A stretch of DNA of 64,000 nucleotides from CALCTE01 sp045585835 (GCA_045585835.1 JAZMZG010000017.1:1-64000), one strand, 5' to 3'. Positions 34,340 to 42,650 are shown, numbered from the stretch's first letter. Notes: generated by a model from the sequence alone, not told the origin. Made by a program: numbers and translations.

Positions 34340-34525
34340 ATGAAAAAAGCATTTTTTATAACTTTGGTGACATTGGTTGTATCCTTATCTGCTTGCGTGC
34401 ATAGTAAAAATTATTCTATGAATAGCGAACTTATCAAGCTTGAAGAAGGATATCTAATAATCAAATACGATGAGGATGGAAATACTGACTCCTACGGTGG
34501 AGTTGCAACTTACGAGTTCACCTAA
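34340..34525 (+). CDS. small lipoprotein, unknown function
   Basis: A 61-residue protein with a lipoprotein signal (MKKAFFITLVTLVVSLSAC, lipid Cys at 19). The short, polar mature part of about 42 residues contains YDEDGNTDSYGG. No family is recognised. It starts 26 bp after operator 3 and is divergent from the XRE gene, so it is probably the regulated target. The AT-rich codon use resembles the rest of the block rather than the housekeeping genes. Confidence 0.62.
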   Translation: MKKAFFITLVTLVVSLSACVHSKNYSMNSELIKLEEGYLIIKYDEDGNTDSYGGVATYEFT

Positions 34526-34594
34526 GAATTATAAGTATTAAATGCTTTTGTTAAATTCGATAGTATAAGAATAATTAAAAAGGAGAATAGCTTT

Positions 34595-35107
34595 ATGTTT
34601 TGCATGAAATGCGGACAAAATTTACCTGATGATGCTTTGTTTTGTTCGAGTTGCGGCACCAAGACTCCGTTAGGACAAAACAGTTATTTAGATAACGAAC
34701 CGATTGGTTCCCAAAACGATGCCGAAAGCGAACAGATGCAAGCCGCAAAAGAAAAGGCAGAAAAAGATCGAAAGGAAAGAATAGACAAGTCAAACAAAGA
34801 AACAAGAAAAATGCTGTCCGATGCATTGGAAGATGTTAAACTGGCAAAAACAACGCGTGTTACAATTCTCGGTTGCATAGCCGGAATTTCTGCATTAATA
34901 GCTCTTATTTCGATCTTTTCTATTATTTCAGGTCAAGAACTTACAGTTGAATTGTTAATAACAGCATTTATGTCATTCTCTGTAGCTCTTGGCGTATTAT
35001 TCAGCACCGGAATTGTTTGTCATCGATTCAATCAAATAATACGGGAAAAAGAAACAGAACTTAAACGTTTTGACGATGAAATCAAAACAAGTAAGGAGAA
35101 TATTTAA
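34595..35107 (+). CDS. membrane protein with N-terminal zinc ribbon
   Basis: A 170-residue protein starting with a double CxxC zinc ribbon (MFCMKCGQNLPDDALFCSSCG, Cys at 3, 6, 17 and 20). A charged, probably coiled-coil stretch follows (about 45-85, QAAKEKAEKDRKERIDKSNK), then two membrane spans (about 90-112 and 118-142) and a basic/acidic tail. The ATG follows AAAGGAG. It ends 1 bp before the next gene, which carries a similar ribbon at its C-terminus. No specific function is recognised. Confidence 0.75.
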   Translation: MFCMKCGQNLPDDALFCSSCGTKTPLGQNSYLDNEPIGSQNDAESEQMQAAKEKAEKDRKERIDKSNKETRKMLSDALEDVKLAKTTRVTILGCIAGISALIALISIFSIISGQELTVELLITAFMSFSVALGVLFSTGIVCHRFNQIIREKETELKRFDDEIKTSKENI

Positions 35108-35108
35108 A

Positions 35109-35780
35109 ATGCAAAATCCAGGATTTGAAAAAAGAAGATTTAATGCAGAACCACAAGAGTTTAACAAAATATCCAGTCAAAAAACAAGACAAATATTAGG
35201 TATTGTATTGGGAGTGATTCTCTTAATTGCAGCTTTTGTCTTTGGGAATTTGCAAGACGAAAATTGGTATAACAAATCTGACAGAGATATGTATGGTGTG
35301 ATTAAGGGGTGTTGTATCATCGGTGGTTTACTTGAAGTGATAATATCCCCTATTCTGCTGTATGACTTTTCAAAAATAGAAAACAAATTATCCGGCACGT
35401 ACATAACCTTACACGAGGACAAGATAGAGGGACTACATTTCAACAACCCTGCTGTAGGGTTTCCTTTTGAAATTACTTATGATGACGTTATTGAAGCTAC
35501 GGTTTTGCCGGATGATCCTATAGTCAACAATGGAAATAACATAAGTATAAAAGCCATATCGGGTACATATTCGTGCTATGCCATAGAGCAAAAAGCAATT
35601 GTTGTTGCATTAATAAATGAACGGAAAGCAAAATATGACGAAATGATAAGTGTAAACAACGCTAAACAAATGTCGGGACCTTCAACCGTTTCTGAGAGAG
35701 CAGAAAGATACTGTATGTATTGTGGAACCGTATTACCTAAAAATGCTTCATTCTGTTATAAGTGCGGCAAAGGACAATAA
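35109..35780 (+). CDS. membrane protein with C-terminal zinc ribbon
   Basis: A 223-residue protein with two membrane spans (about 30-48 and 65-88). A beta-rich cytoplasmic domain (about 95-180, GTYITLHEDKIEGL, FEITYDDVIEATV) looks like a bacterial PH-like domain. A terminal double CxxC ribbon (RYCMYCGTVLPKNASFCYKCG) ends the protein. The start is the ATG at 35109 after AAGGAG. It is translationally close to the preceding gene (1-bp gap). The ribbon is at the opposite end from its neighbour's, so both ribbons would face the cytoplasm. The PH-like assignment is tentative. Confidence 0.72.
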   Translation: MQNPGFEKRRFNAEPQEFNKISSQKTRQILGIVLGVILLIAAFVFGNLQDENWYNKSDRDMYGVIKGCCIIGGLLEVIISPILLYDFSKIENKLSGTYITLHEDKIEGLHFNNPAVGFPFEITYDDVIEATVLPDDPIVNNGNNISIKAISGTYSCYAIEQKAIVVALINERKAKYDEMISVNNAKQMSGPSTVSERAERYCMYCGTVLPKNASFCYKCGKGQ

Positions 35781-35842
35781 TTACGTATCAAGAATAACCT
35801 TTGACAAACATACAATCAAATAAAACATTGGAGATACCAACG

Positions 35843-36313
35843 ATGAATAAAATTTTAAAAAGTATCACTTTAATCTGTCTGTCTTTATTAATGTTTACTT
35901 TAATTTCTTGTGGTAATGATACGCAAGAGCCAACATATACTTTGACTGAACAACAAATGCAATTAGTAGATAAAATATATTCTTTTAGAAATGTGTGGGA
36001 AACGCATAATGGTAATTCCTGCTCCAACGTAAGATTCGTAGAAAAGAATGGTTGTCTGTTTCTTTTATGTTCCTATAAAACAACTTCAACGGGCGTTGAT
36101 TTTATGGGACAAGGAAATTCGTATGCAAGTGTAGAAATTAAGTATACTATTTCGCAAAATGATATGCACGAAGCAACCTTAAAAGAATATGGTTCCAACG
36201 ATTATGGAATTGTGACGGGAATGTATAGTTACAACACAAGCGATAACACTGAGGAAAAGAAACTTTCTTTGGCTAAGGCTATAACTAAAAAAAGCAATAT
36301 CGTATTTCCTTAA
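35843..36313 (+). CDS. lipoprotein, unknown function
   Basis: A 156-residue lipoprotein with signal peptide ending LMFTLISC (lipid Cys at 23). The mature part of about 133 residues is polar and beta-rich with no recognised family. The start is the ATG at 35843 after TTGGAGA. The frame upstream of it is not preceded by a good site. It closes the AT-rich block and is followed by a terminator. Confidence 0.7.
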   Translation: MNKILKSITLICLSLLMFTLISCGNDTQEPTYTLTEQQMQLVDKIYSFRNVWETHNGNSCSNVRFVEKNGCLFLLCSYKTTSTGVDFMGQGNSYASVEIKYTISQNDMHEATLKEYGSNDYGIVTGMYSYNTSDNTEEKKLSLAKAITKKSNIVFP

Positions 36314-36394
36314 TTTTTTCTGATTTCCAAGAAAAACAAATTCTGATTATTATGTTTTATGTGAATTGTGTCTTCTGTTGTAAATATCACCAAA

Positions 36395-36421
36395 AAAGCG
36401 GCTTGCAGTGCAAGCCGCTTT
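36395..36421 (+). terminator. terminator at the end of the accessory block
   Basis: A 12-bp perfect stem (AAAGCGGCTTGC and complement, 3-nt loop) followed by TTTTTT. The stretch 36314-36394 holds nothing else that I can see. Confidence 0.88.
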
Positions 36422-36450
36422 TTTTACTTGTTGACTATCATCTTTTTATA

Positions 36451-36480
36451 AAAAATCGGCAACTTGCGTTGCCGATTTTT
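36451..36480. terminator. terminator of glmM-nagB (bidirectional)
   Basis: A 13-bp perfect stem (AAAAATCGGCAAC and complement, 4-nt loop) just beyond the nagB stop, with A/T runs on both sides. Confidence 0.88.
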
Positions 36481-36484
36481 TATT

Positions 36485-37279
36485 TTATAATCTTTCGTCT
36501 TTTTCGATATCGAGGAAGTATTTATACGAGTCGACCTTAAGCTGTCCGCAAGCCGCTTCGTCGCAAGCGATTATAGCGTTATTATGAAGCTGAAGTGCGC
36601 TTGCCGTCCACATCTGCGATACGCCGCCTTCTACGGTCTTTGCAAGTGCCGTTGCCTTGTTGTGTCCGTTTATGAGGATAAGCACCTCTCTTGAATCCGT
36701 GACCGTGCCTACGCCTACGGAAAGAGCGTGTGTAGGTACTTTTTCGGGATCATTTCCGAAGAAGCGCGAGTTTACTATTCTAGTATCCGTAGTAAGTGCG
36801 CGGATACCCGTGCGGGAGGAAAGTGAGGTGAAAGGCTCGTTGAACGCTATATGTCCGTCAACGCCGATTCCTCCCATAAAGAGATCGATTCCGCCGTAGG
36901 ACGCTATCTTTTGCTCATATCTTGCGCATTCGCCCTCGGGGTCAGTAGTCATTCCGTCCAAGATGTTGACGTTTTCTTTGGGAATATCAATATGGTCAAA
37001 GAAATTTGACCACATAAAATACCAATAGCTCTGGTCATGCTCCTTGGGAAGTCCGAGATATTCGTCCATATTAAACGTAACTACGTTTTTAAACGAAAGC
37101 TCGCCTTTTTTGTTCATTTCAATGAGATATCTGTAAACACCCAAGGGAGATGAGCCTGTGGGAAGTCCGAGAATGAAGGGCTTATCCGTCGTTTCCGCCT
37201 TCTTCTTTATCGCCGCGGCGATATATTCTGCCGCCCATTTGCACATCTTCTCATAATTTTCCTGAATAACTACTCTCAT
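36485..37279 (-). CDS. nagB: glucosamine-6-phosphate deaminase
   Basis: A 264-residue enzyme converting glucosamine-6-phosphate to fructose-6-phosphate and ammonia. It has GLPTGSSPLGVYRYL (phosphate binding), FNMDEYLGLP with the catalytic Asp, GGIGVDGHIAFNEP with the catalytic His, and ALSVGVGTV. Length is normal. It is last in glmM-acyltransferase-nagB, with a 19-bp gap, an operon around glucosamine phosphates. Confidence 0.96.
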   Translation of the reverse strand: MRVVIQENYEKMCKWAAEYIAAAIKKKAETTDKPFILGLPTGSSPLGVYRYLIEMNKKGELSFKNVVTFNMDEYLGLPKEHDQSYWYFMWSNFFDHIDIPKENVNILDGMTTDPEGECARYEQKIASYGGIDLFMGGIGVDGHIAFNEPFTSLSSRTGIRALTTDTRIVNSRFFGNDPEKVPTHALSVGVGTVTDSREVLILINGHNKATALAKTVEGGVSQMWTASALQLHNNAIIACDEAACGQLKVDSYKYFLDIEKDERL

Positions 37280-37298
37280 ACCGTATGCCTTTCCTATA

Positions 37299-37961
37299 TT
37301 ACTTTTTTGTGGCTATTGTGCCGTTATTTTTATATATGCTGTCTTGGGGTATAACGCCTCTTGCACAGCTCGTGGGGTAAACTATCGAATTTCTGCCTAT
37401 CACCGTGCCCGGATTTAATACGCTGTTGCAACCTACCTCAACAAAATCACCAAGCATCGCTCCGACCTTTTTGCGTCCCGTTTCGACGTCTTCGCCGTTT
37501 ACTCTGTCGTGTATTACTACAAGCGCCTTATCGCTTCTCACGTTGGACGTTACGCTTCCTGCGCCCATATGGCTCTTATATCCCAAAATGCTGTCGCCAA
37601 CGTAATTGAAGTGAGGTACTTGAACGCCGTCGAATATTATTGCATTCTTCACCTCAACGGAGTTTCCGATAACACAACCCTCTCCGATAAGTGCACTTCC
37701 TCTTATAAACGCACAGTGTCTTACCTCGGTTTCGGCTCCGATTATGCAAGGTGCGCTTATACTTGCCGTGGGAGCCACCTTTGCGCTTTTGTGTATCCAT
37801 ACGCTCTCGGATACTTCGTTAAAATCGTCACCGAGAGTGCTTCCTATCTCTAAAATAAGCTCCTTTATTCCCGCAAGTGCCTGCCAAGGATATTCAAAAC
37901 CCTTTAAATACTTGCCCGCAAGAGAATGATAAAAATCAAATAAATCCGCAGTTTTTACCAT
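37299..37961 (-). CDS. left-handed beta-helix acyltransferase, GlmU C-terminal-like
   Basis: A 220-residue protein made of hexapeptide repeats from about residue 55 to 205 (VWIHKSAKVAPTASISAPCIIG, IGEGCVIGNSVEVKNAII, VEVGCNSVLNPGTVIG, each in the IxG rhythm). The segment NYVGDSILGYKSHMGAGS resembles the acetyl-CoA region of GlmU, but the N-terminal uridylyltransferase domain of GlmU is absent. The gap to glmM is 1 bp, so it likely acts on amino-sugar phosphates, perhaps acetylating glucosamine-1-phosphate made by GlmM. That role is an inference. Confidence 0.8.
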   Translation of the reverse strand: MVKTADLFDFYHSLAGKYLKGFEYPWQALAGIKELILEIGSTLGDDFNEVSESVWIHKSAKVAPTASISAPCIIGAETEVRHCAFIRGSALIGEGCVIGNSVEVKNAIIFDGVQVPHFNYVGDSILGYKSHMGAGSVTSNVRSDKALVVIHDRVNGEDVETGRKKVGAMLGDFVEVGCNSVLNPGTVIGRNSIVYPTSCARGVIPQDSIYKNNGTIATKK

Positions 37962-37962
37962 A

Positions 37963-39303
37963 TCAGCAAAATCCTTCCTTACGCATAACTTGGATTATGT
38001 GCTCGACAGCAGCACTGCACTTACCATCTTCGCTTGCTTCCGCCATAACTCTTATGAGCATTTCCGTACCGCTTGCGCGAAGAAGAACTCTGCCGTCACC
38101 GCCAAGAAGCTCTACAGCTTCCTTTTCGGCTCTCTTTATTGCCTCGTTATTCATTACCGCATCTTTATCCGTCACTTTTACGTTTTTGAGTATCTGCGGA
38201 TAAAATACGAGCGGAGAAGCGAGTTTTGCAAGAGTGGATTTTTGGTCAAGCACCGCCTGCATAAGCTTTATCGCCGTCAAAACGCCGTCACCCGTCGTTG
38301 CGTACTTACTGAATATTATGTGTCCGCTCTCCTCGCCGCCGATAAGGTGTCCGTCCTGCTTCATACATTCGTAAACGAATCTGTCGCCGACTTTGGTCTG
38401 CACGTGCTCGATACCCTCTTTTTCGAGAGCCTTGCCGAGTCCGTAGTTGCTCATTACGGTAGAAACTACGGTATTCGTTGAAAGCTTGCCGCGCTTTTTC
38501 ATATAAGTGCCGTAAATATACAAAATAGCATCGCCGTTTACAAGATTTCCGTTTTCATCAACAGCAAGGCATCTGTCAGCATCTCCATCAAAAGCAAATC
38601 CAATGTCGAGTCCGTTTTCACGAACGAAGCTTTGGAGCTTTTCTATATGAGTTGAGCCGCAACCGTTATTGATGTTTGTGCCCGTAGGAGCGTTATTTAT
38701 AACGTAAGTGTCCGCTCCGAGTGCGTCGAATACGGACTTCGCTATCATCCACGTACTTCCGTTTGCGCAGTCAAGACCGACCTTCACACCCTTGTAGCTA
38801 TGAGTTGCAAGAGAGATGAGATATCCTATATATCTGTTTCTTCCCGATGCGTAGTCAATACTGCGTCCTATATTGTCGCCCGTAGCAAAGGGTGCTTCGG
38901 GGATTATACCGTCAATATAGCGCTCGACCTCGTCGGTGACGTCATCACTCATCTTTTCGCCGCTTCCGCTTATAAGCTTGATACCGTTATCAACATAAGG
39001 ATTATGGCTTGCGGATATCATAATTCCGCAGTCGAATCCGTCAACTCTCGTTATATATGCAACGGAAGGCGTCGTCGTGACATGCAAAAGATATGCGTCA
39101 GCGCCCGATGCGGTAAGACCCGCTACGAGTGCGCTCTCAAACATATAACTCGAAAGGCGCGTATCCTTTCCTATCACGACCTTCGCTTTGTGGTCCTTGC
39201 CGTAGTAATATCCGATATAACGACCTATCTTAAATGCGTGTTCTACGGTAAGTCTTACGTTGGCTTCCCCGCGAAATCCGTCCGTGCCGAAGTATTTTCC
39301 CAT
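37963..39303 (-). CDS. glmM: phosphoglucosamine mutase
   Basis: A 446-residue phosphohexomutase interconverting glucosamine-6- and glucosamine-1-phosphate for peptidoglycan precursors. It starts GKYFGTDGFRG, the GlmM signature, and has the phosphoserine block ISASHNPYVDNG with Ser99. The metal loop FAFDGDADR and the sugar-binding GGEESGHIIF follow, with the phosphate-binding LRASGTEMLIRVM near the C-terminus. The ATG at 39301-39303 follows GGGAGG. A reading ten codons longer has no such site. Confidence 0.96.
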   Translation of the reverse strand: MGKYFGTDGFRGEANVRLTVEHAFKIGRYIGYYYGKDHKAKVVIGKDTRLSSYMFESALVAGLTASGADAYLLHVTTTPSVAYITRVDGFDCGIMISASHNPYVDNGIKLISGSGEKMSDDVTDEVERYIDGIIPEAPFATGDNIGRSIDYASGRNRYIGYLISLATHSYKGVKVGLDCANGSTWMIAKSVFDALGADTYVINNAPTGTNINNGCGSTHIEKLQSFVRENGLDIGFAFDGDADRCLAVDENGNLVNGDAILYIYGTYMKKRGKLSTNTVVSTVMSNYGLGKALEKEGIEHVQTKVGDRFVYECMKQDGHLIGGEESGHIIFSKYATTGDGVLTAIKLMQAVLDQKSTLAKLASPLVFYPQILKNVKVTDKDAVMNNEAIKRAEKEAVELLGGDGRVLLRASGTEMLIRVMAEASEDGKCSAAVEHIIQVMRKEGFC

Positions 39304-39374
39304 ATTATCCTCCCTATAAAATGATACATACAAATAATATGCACATACTTAAAAAAAGTTAAGTATTTACTTAT

Positions 39375-39403
39375 ATTATCTACCTTAATATGAATTTTGT
39401 CAA
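39375..39403 (-). promoter_or_regulatory. promoter of glmM operon
   Basis: Minus strand TTGACA (39398-39403), 17-bp spacer, GATAAT (39375-39380), some 70 bp upstream of glmM. Confidence 0.75.
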
Positions 39404-39434
39404 TATTTTTCACAATATTTTTTGCATCTTGCGC

Positions 39435-39465
39435 AAAAAGCAGAGGATACGCTCCTCTGCTTTTT
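39435..39465 (-). terminator. terminator of the DUF3737-like gene
   Basis: A 13-bp stem (AAAAAGCAGAGGA and complement, 5-nt loop) just after the stop codon, with a T run on the minus strand. Confidence 0.87.
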
Positions 39466-39472
39466 GTATAGG

Positions 39473-40312
39473 CTATACATTTTCCGCGACGTCGCAAGAG
39501 CACTCGTAAACGGGTGCGTCATTTATAATTTCTCCGATTTTGTCAGCGCGTATCTTTCCCGAAAGAGCGTTTTTCACGGAGATTATCTCACCTTTTATAT
39601 CGGCGATTACATCGGAATACTCAAAGCTTCTGTCCGCTTCTTCCATCGTGCAGTTTATAAGCCTAAGCCCCTTACAGTAGCAAAGCGGCTGTGTGCTTAT
39701 TATCTTGCAGTTTTCAAAAGTGACGTTTTCGCAGTACCATCCGAGATATTCACCCTTTATAACGGAATTTTTCACGGTGACGTTCTTTGCGTGCCAAAAG
39801 GCGTCCTTCGTATCGAAGCACGAATCTTCTATCGTGACATTTTCCGTATACTGAAACGAATATTTGCCATTCATTTCGACGTTTGAAAGAGTAAGCTCCT
39901 TCGTACCGAAAAACATATATTCCCCGAAAAGCTTGCATTTATCAAAGCTTACTTTTTTGCAATTCCAAGAAAATTCCGCAGAATCGACCGTAGAATTTTC
40001 AAACGTCACATTTTCACATTCACGTAGCGCCTTCGGAGAGAAAAGAGTACAATTTTTTATGCTTCCGTCTTTGCAATACCAAAGAGGTGCGCGGCAGGAA
40101 ATCTCCATTTCCGATAGCTGCATATCAAATTTTTTCGTGTGCCAAAGCGGATAACGCAGCTTGAAATTACATTCGCTTATGCGTACGTTTTCCGTTTCCT
40201 TGAAAGCGGATTCGCCGTCGGCTTCTCCTTCAAAATTGCATTTTTCGACCGTAAGCTCCTTTAAGCCGTAAAAGGCTCTTTCTTCATCAAAGCTTTTTCC
40301 GATAAAAATCAT
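39473..40312 (-). CDS. DUF3737-like right-handed beta-helix protein
   Basis: A 279-residue protein built of repeating ladders such as VTFENSTV, VSFDKCKLFG, VTIEDSCF, VTVKNSVI and VTFENCKI, spaced about 19-21 residues apart. Each rung carries a Cys or Ser and is followed by aromatic motifs (FWHAKN, LGWYCEN, PLCYCKG). This matches the DUF3737 family, cytosolic beta-helix proteins of unknown role that are widespread in gut Firmicutes. There is no signal peptide. It is a single-gene unit divergent from metK. Confidence 0.82.
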   Translation of the reverse strand: MIFIGKSFDEERAFYGLKELTVEKCNFEGEADGESAFKETENVRISECNFKLRYPLWHTKKFDMQLSEMEISCRAPLWYCKDGSIKNCTLFSPKALRECENVTFENSTVDSAEFSWNCKKVSFDKCKLFGEYMFFGTKELTLSNVEMNGKYSFQYTENVTIEDSCFDTKDAFWHAKNVTVKNSVIKGEYLGWYCENVTFENCKIISTQPLCYCKGLRLINCTMEEADRSFEYSDVIADIKGEIISVKNALSGKIRADKIGEIINDAPVYECSCDVAENV

Positions 40313-40418
40313 AATATTTCCTCGACTTTCTACACTGCAATTTTAAAACTTTTACGTATATATGTCAAGTGTGTGAAAACGTGCAAGAAAAATATTTTCA
40401 AAAAAATGTGATTTCGTA

Positions 40419-40447
40419 TTGATTATTTCCGTTTACTGTGATATCAT
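40419..40447 (+). promoter_or_regulatory. promoter of metK
   Basis: TTGATT (40419-40424), 17-bp spacer ending in TGTGA, TATCAT (40442-40447). The leader to 40481 is too short for a SAM riboswitch, and none is visible in 40313-40480. Confidence 0.75.
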
Positions 40448-40480
40448 CTAATAGATAATAAAATTACGGAGCGTGAAATT

Positions 40481-41659
40481 ATGGCACTTAATAAACATTT
40501 CTTCACATCGGAGTCCGTTACCGAAGGACATCCCGACAAAATTTGCGACCAAATATCCGATGCGGTACTCGACGCTATTTTAGCAAAAGATAAATTCGCA
40601 AGAGTAGCTTGCGAAACCTGCACCACGACAGGTATCGTTATGGTTATGGGCGAGATCACCACAACTGCGGAAATTGATATTCAAAACATTGTAAGAGAAA
40701 CTGTAAGAGAGATAGGCTACGACGATTCCGCAAAAGGCTTTGACTGCAATACCTGTGCGGTAATCAGCTCTATCCATACCCAATCCCCCGATATCGCTAT
40801 GGGCGTTGACAAGGCTCTCGAAGCAAAAGAAGGTGAGCTTGTTGACAAGTACGATACGGGTGCGGGCGACCAAGGTATGATGTTCGGCTTTGCTTGTGAC
40901 GAAACTCCCGAGCTTATGCCCCTTCCCATCTCACTCGCTCACAGACTTTCCAAGAGACTTACCGACGTCAGAAAGAACGGCACTCTCCCCTATCTTCGTG
41001 CAGACGGTAAGACGCAGGTCACCGTTGAGTACGGCGAAGACGGAAATCCCGTTAGAATCGACGCTATCGTCGTTTCTTCGCAGCACGATGAGAAGGTTAC
41101 TTTGGAGCAGATAAGAAAAGACGTTATCGAAAACGTTATCACTCCCATCGTTCCCGCAAAGTTTATTGACGAGAACACGAAGATATACGTTAACCCCACA
41201 GGCCGTTTCGTTGTAGGCGGTCCTATGGGCGACAGCGGACTTACGGGAAGAAAGATCATAGTTGATACATACGGCGGATACGCTTGCCACGGCGGTGGCG
41301 CATTCAGCGGTAAGGATCCCACGAAGGTTGACAGAAGTGCGGCTTATGCGGCAAGATACGTTGCGAAGAACATTGTAGCGGCAGGTCTTGCTAAAGCTTG
41401 TGAAATTCAGCTTTCATACGCTATCGGCGTTGCGCGTCCCCTCTCCGTTTACATTGATACGAGAGGAACCAACACTATCCCCGTAGAAGAGATCGAAAAG
41501 AGAGTTGCGGCAAACTTCGACTTCCGTCCCGCAGCTATCATCGAATACTTTGACCTTCGCAGACCTCTTTACAAGAACACCGCTGCATACGGTCACTTCG
41601 GCAGAACAGACGTTGAGCTTCCTTGGGAAAAGACGGACCTTGCAGAGAAATTAAAGTAA
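40481..41659 (+). CDS. metK: S-adenosylmethionine synthetase
   Basis: A 392-residue enzyme making SAM from methionine and ATP. The family blocks FTSESVTEGHPDKICDQISD, GAGDQGMMFGFACDE and GGGAFSGKDPTKVDRSAAY are intact (here each part of the conserved ATP- or methionine-binding loops). Length is normal. Ribosome binding site is CGGAG. It stands alone between its own promoter and terminator. Confidence 0.97.
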   Translation: MALNKHFFTSESVTEGHPDKICDQISDAVLDAILAKDKFARVACETCTTTGIVMVMGEITTTAEIDIQNIVRETVREIGYDDSAKGFDCNTCAVISSIHTQSPDIAMGVDKALEAKEGELVDKYDTGAGDQGMMFGFACDETPELMPLPISLAHRLSKRLTDVRKNGTLPYLRADGKTQVTVEYGEDGNPVRIDAIVVSSQHDEKVTLEQIRKDVIENVITPIVPAKFIDENTKIYVNPTGRFVVGGPMGDSGLTGRKIIVDTYGGYACHGGGAFSGKDPTKVDRSAAYAARYVAKNIVAAGLAKACEIQLSYAIGVARPLSVYIDTRGTNTIPVEEIEKRVAANFDFRPAAIIEYFDLRRPLYKNTAAYGHFGRTDVELPWEKTDLAEKLK

Positions 41660-41664
41660 AATTA

Positions 41665-41688
41665 AAGGGAGCTTTTAAAAGCTCCCTT
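41665..41688 (+). terminator. terminator of metK
   Basis: A 10-bp stem (AAGGGAGCTT and complement, 4-nt loop) followed by TGTTTTTT. It is only 17 bp before the next ATG, so that gene may depend on readthrough. Confidence 0.85.
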
Positions 41689-41705
41689 GTTTTTTAGAGG
41701 AAATT

Positions 41706-42647
41706 ATGTGGATAGTTTGGTTGATTTTAGGCATCGTTTTGATTTTCGTGCTGTTCATATGGGGATTTTGTGAATACTTTTTCAAAAAGTCATTTGCGAG
41801 GGTTGAAAAAGCCCAAATGGATAATATCGTAAAGGATTTTGACGAAAAATTTAATAAGAGTCACCTAAAAGGACATTACGGCGGTATTTTGCACGGCAGA
41901 GAATTTGTAAAAAACACGCCCTTTGATGAGAAATATATCACCTCGCACGACGGGTATAAGCTCTACGCAAGGCATTATCACGCAGAAAATCCCCGTGCGA
42001 CCGTCATACTTTGTCACGGCTTCAGAAGTCACGGTACTCACGATTTTGCGATGATAGTCGAGCATTATTTAAAAAGGAATTTTGACGTTCTTTTGATAAG
42101 CCAGCGTGCGCACGTCGAAAGCGAAGGAAAATACATAGCCTTCGGTCAAATGGAGAGATTTGATATAATGTCTTGGCGCAAAACCATCGACGGCCCCGTG
42201 CTCCTTCACGGACTTTCGATGGGTGCGACCTCCGTGCTCCTTGCCGCTGAGCTTCCCGAAGTATCGGATAGCATAATCGGCGTAATTGCAGACTGCGGAT
42301 TTGATAATGCAAAAGATGAGTTTATCCACGTGGCACGTGATATGATTAAGATTCCCGTCCACCCCGCAGTCGATATTATTGCATATATGACGACAAAGCG
42401 CATAGGGCTTGATATGTCACTTTCCGTTTCGGAGCATATAAACGACATCAAGGTGCCGCTGCTTCTCATACACGGCGAAAAGGACGATTTCGTGCCGTAT
42501 GAAAACGTAAAGCGCATATACGAAGCGTTTGACGGAGAAAAGTATATCTTCACACAAAAAGATGCGGGGCACGCGATGAGCTATCTTGAGGATATCGACG
42601 GATGCACTGCTGCTTTAGACGAATTTCTTAAAAAGTTACCCGTTTAA
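41706..42647 (+). CDS. membrane-anchored alpha/beta hydrolase
   Basis: A 313-residue serine hydrolase with an N-terminal membrane span (about 3-25). The oxyanion-side motif VILCHGFRSHG and the nucleophile elbow GLSMG with Ser171 are visible. The catalytic Asp is in GEKDDFVPY (260 or 261) and the His at 289 in DAGH. It resembles the family of esterases/serine aminopeptidase-like hydrolases with an N-terminal anchor found in Firmicutes. Substrate is unknown. It lies between the metK terminator and a bidirectional terminator. Confidence 0.85.
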   Translation: MWIVWLILGIVLIFVLFIWGFCEYFFKKSFARVEKAQMDNIVKDFDEKFNKSHLKGHYGGILHGREFVKNTPFDEKYITSHDGYKLYARHYHAENPRATVILCHGFRSHGTHDFAMIVEHYLKRNFDVLLISQRAHVESEGKYIAFGQMERFDIMSWRKTIDGPVLLHGLSMGATSVLLAAELPEVSDSIIGVIADCGFDNAKDEFIHVARDMIKIPVHPAVDIIAYMTTKRIGLDMSLSVSEHINDIKVPLLLIHGEKDDFVPYENVKRIYEAFDGEKYIFTQKDAGHAMSYLEDIDGCTAALDEFLKKLPV

Positions 42648-42650
42648 CAA

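Noticed and set aside
32685..36480. Integration of the accessory block at tRNA-Lys
   Set aside because: No second copy of the tRNA 3' end, no integrase and no direct repeat were seen at the right edge, so insertion at this tRNA cannot be claimed.
39473..40312. Repeated segments in the DUF3737-like gene as a possible repeat array or CRISPR
   Set aside because: The repetition is at the protein level with changing DNA. There are no identical repeats or spacers.
40313..40480. SAM riboswitch before metK
   Set aside because: The leader after the promoter is only about 30 nt, and no S-box motif or terminator is present.
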